Origin: JBKPFU01 sp046728975
GTDB taxonomy: Bacteria > Actinomycetota > Thermoleophilia > Gaiellales > Gaiellaceae
Reading direction: 5' to 3'
Assembly (NCBI GenBank): GCA_046728975.1
Contig: JBKPFU010000025.1
Coordinates: 1-5,988 of the forward strand
Length of the DNA stretch: 5,988 nt
The notes under the pieces are model-generated. The model was not told the DNA's origin. It saw only the letters and a program-made list of their open reading frames with translations, and did no database searches. Both the position numbers and the translations under genes were made by a program. Positions within the stretch are counted from its first letter, which is position 1. Each line of letters starts with the position of its first letter. Below are positions 4,671 through 5,988 of this stretch, one piece after another.

Positions 4671-5579
4671 TTGCGGGCGATCGTGACAGGGGGTGCGGGC
4701 TTCATCGGCTCGCACGTGGTCGACGCGCTCATCGCCCGTGGCGACGAGGTGCTGGTCGTGGACAACCTGTCGACCGGCAAGCCCGAGAACGTGGCGGAGA
4801 GCGCGCGGCTCGAGGTCGCCGACATCCGCGAGTCGCTTGGAGTGGTCTTCGACGAGGCGCAGCCCGAGGTCTGCTTCCACCTCGCCGCGCAAGCCGATGT
4901 CGTCACATCGGTGGAGCGGCCCGACTACGACGCGGAGGTGAACGTGCTCGGGACTGTGCGCGTGGTGGAAGCGGCACGTCGCCACGACACCTCCGTCGTC
5001 TTCAGCTCGACCGGTGGAGCCATCTACGGCGAGTGCGAGCGCCCGGCGAAGGAGGACGACGAGCTCCGGCCGCTCTCGCCTTACGGCACCGCGAAGTTGG
5101 CCGGCGAGGCCTACCTGGCGACGTGGGCGCGGCTGTACGGAATGCGGAACGTGTCGTTACGCCTCGGCAACGTCTACGGCCCGAGGCAGCTGCCGAGCCT
5201 CGAGGGAGGCGTCATCGCGATCTTCCTCAACCGGCTCAACGCCGGCGAGCCAACGCAGATCTTCGGCGACGGCCGCCAGACGCGCGACTTCGTCTACGCC
5301 GGGGACGTCGCCGCCGCGATGCTCGCCGCGGCCGGCAGGCAAGGCGTGTTCAACGTCGGCACCGGCGTCGAGACCTCCGTCGTCGACTTGCACGCGCTCG
5401 CGGCCCGCGTCGCCGGCCTGGACGCCGAGCCCGCGTTCGCTCCGCCGCGGCCGGGCGAGCTCCAGCGCAGCTTCGTCGATCCAAGCTTGGCCGAACGCGA
5501 ATTCGGCTGGCGCGCACAGCACTCGCTCGAGGAGGGGCTCAGGCTAACGTGGGACTCCGTCGCCCGCGCGGCGGCTTGA
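4671..5579 (+). CDS. NAD-dependent epimerase, UDP-glucose 4-epimerase-like (extended SDR)
   Basis: This cytoplasmic sugar-nucleotide enzyme probably inverts C4 of a UDP-hexose, such as UDP-glucose to UDP-galactose, using bound NAD. The start is TTG 4671, giving MRAIVTGGAGFIGSH, a normal SDR N-terminus; the longer frame back to 4599 would lie inside tmk and adds non-homologous residues. In the 302-residue product: TGGAGFIG (6-13) binds the dinucleotide, D31 in VVDNLSTGK (29-37) holds the NAD ribose, HLAAQ (70-74) is the conserved strand, FSSTGG (111-116) carries the catalytic Ser/Thr, and SPYGTAK (136-142) supplies the YxxxK pair Y138 and K142. LRLGNVYGPRQ (163-173), FVYAGDVA (207-214), FNVGTG (227-232) and RPGELQRSFVD (260-270) form the substrate side. 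Related 4-epimerases and 4,6-dehydratases share this scaffold, so the exact substrate is unsure. The next gene, a membrane glycosyltransferase, points to envelope glycans. Confidence 0.88.
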   Translation: MRAIVTGGAGFIGSHVVDALIARGDEVLVVDNLSTGKPENVAESARLEVADIRESLGVVFDEAQPEVCFHLAAQADVVTSVERPDYDAEVNVLGTVRVVEAARRHDTSVVFSSTGGAIYGECERPAKEDDELRPLSPYGTAKLAGEAYLATWARLYGMRNVSLRLGNVYGPRQLPSLEGGVIAIFLNRLNAGEPTQIFGDGRQTRDFVYAGDVAAAMLAAAGRQGVFNVGTGVETSVVDLHALAARVAGLDAEPAFAPPRPGELQRSFVDPSLAEREFGWRAQHSLEEGLRLTWDSVARAAA

Positions 5580-5988
5580 CGCACCGGCGCACGGGCCTCG
5601 GGCTCGCGGCTCTCGCCGCGATCGCGTTCTGCGCGTACCTGCCGTCCCTCTGGTCTGGCTTCGTCGCCGACGACTTCGACCTGCTGGAGCTGGACAAGCG
5701 CTTCAAGGGCGTCGACTGGGCGTTCTCGACGAACACCTTCGGCGAGGCCGGCGGGGGCTTCTTCTACCGGCCGCTGTGGGTGAGCTGGAACGCGCTGCTG
5801 CACGACGTCTTCGGAGACAGCGCGGTCGCACTCCACGCCGTGAATCTGCTCCTGTTCGCGATCGTCGCGCTCGAGGTCTGGCTGCTCGCCCGCCTACTCG
5901 CCGACCCGCGAATCGCCTGGATCGCCGCGATCGTGTTCGCCGTCTATCCACGCCACGGCGAGACCGTGGCCTGGATCACCGGCAGCAC
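5549..5988 (+). CDS. GT-C-like polytopic glycosyltransferase (3' truncated by window end)
   Basis: The visible 146 residues form the N-terminal part of a multi-pass membrane protein. A basic start (MGLRRPRGGLTHRR) precedes helix 1 (about 16-36). The first outer loop holds GFVADDFDLLE (37-47), whose paired aspartates D41-D42 match the usual DD/ED signature in the first external loop of GT-C lipid-phosphate-sugar transferases. FYRPLWVSWNALL (72-84) and LHAVNLLLF (95-103) lead into helix 2 (about 96-117), followed by helix 3 (123-134) and YPRHGETVAWITGS (133-146). The RPL, HxxN and P-H-x-E-x-V-x-W pattern is typical of PMT/TMTC-like GT-C enzymes, which use polyprenyl-phosphate sugars. GTG 5549 is chosen as the start, with GGAGGGG at 5531-5537; TTG 5576 (overlapping the epimerase stop as TTGA) is the alternative. 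It overlaps the epimerase gene by 31 bases, so it is probably in its operon. The acceptor is unknown. Confidence 0.8.
   Translation, partial: MGLRRPRGGLTHRRTGLGLAALAAIAFCAYLPSLWSGFVADDFDLLELDKRFKGVDWAFSTNTFGEAGGGFFYRPLWVSWNALLHDVFGDSAVALHAVNLLLFAIVALEVWLLARLLADPRIAWIAAIVFAVYPRHGETVAWITGS

Noticed and set aside
1..5988. Mobile element, CRISPR array, phage or toxin-antitoxin system
   Set aside because: No transposase or integrase motifs, terminal inverted repeats, regularly spaced repeats or small paired toxin-like genes were seen.

Overview
The window is GC-rich and densely coding, with short or overlapping gene junctions, GTG and TTG starts, and bacterial housekeeping genes (thymidylate kinase, DNA polymerase III delta-prime). 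This style suits a high-GC actinobacterium, perhaps a deep-branching lineage such as Thermoleophilia. That placement is an inference from base composition, gene style and protein flavour; there is no rRNA or other phylogenetic marker here.

Layout. (1) 1-1256, + strand: the 3' part of a long gene that begins before the window. Its left end resembles the C-terminal tail of bacterial Vps62-related (DUF946-like) proteins and runs into a multi-pass membrane domain. The reading frame breaks near base 799 and resumes one frame over. (2) 1253-2059, +: a six-helix membrane protein of unknown function, overlapping the previous stop by 4 bases. (3) 2060-2278: a 219-base non-coding stretch with a tandem 9-base repeat and two good hairpins. 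(4) 2279-2881, +: a small two-helix membrane protein of unknown function. (5) 2882-2992: a convergent intergenic region with a strong inverted repeat. (6) 4652-2993, - strand: tmk then holB, overlapping by 35 bases. (7) 4653-4670: an 18-base divergent gap holding one symmetric TANNNTA element placed to serve as the -10 for both directions. (8) 4671-5579, +: a UDP-glucose 4-epimerase-like sugar nucleotide enzyme. (9) 5549 to the window end, +: the N-terminal part of a polytopic GT-C-like glycosyltransferase, overlapping the epimerase.

How they fit together. tmk and holB form a DNA-precursor and replication operon (dTMP to dTDP; clamp-loader subunit). The epimerase and the GT-C-like protein form the start of a cell-envelope glycan or glycoconjugate operon. 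The left-hand membrane genes look like one transcription unit of unknown role. I see no mobile element, CRISPR array, phage gene or toxin-antitoxin pair. The items most worth a second look are the bidirectional promoter at 4657-4663, the structured leader before 2279, and the frameshifted Vps62-like/membrane fusion. None of these amounts to a demonstrated new system.
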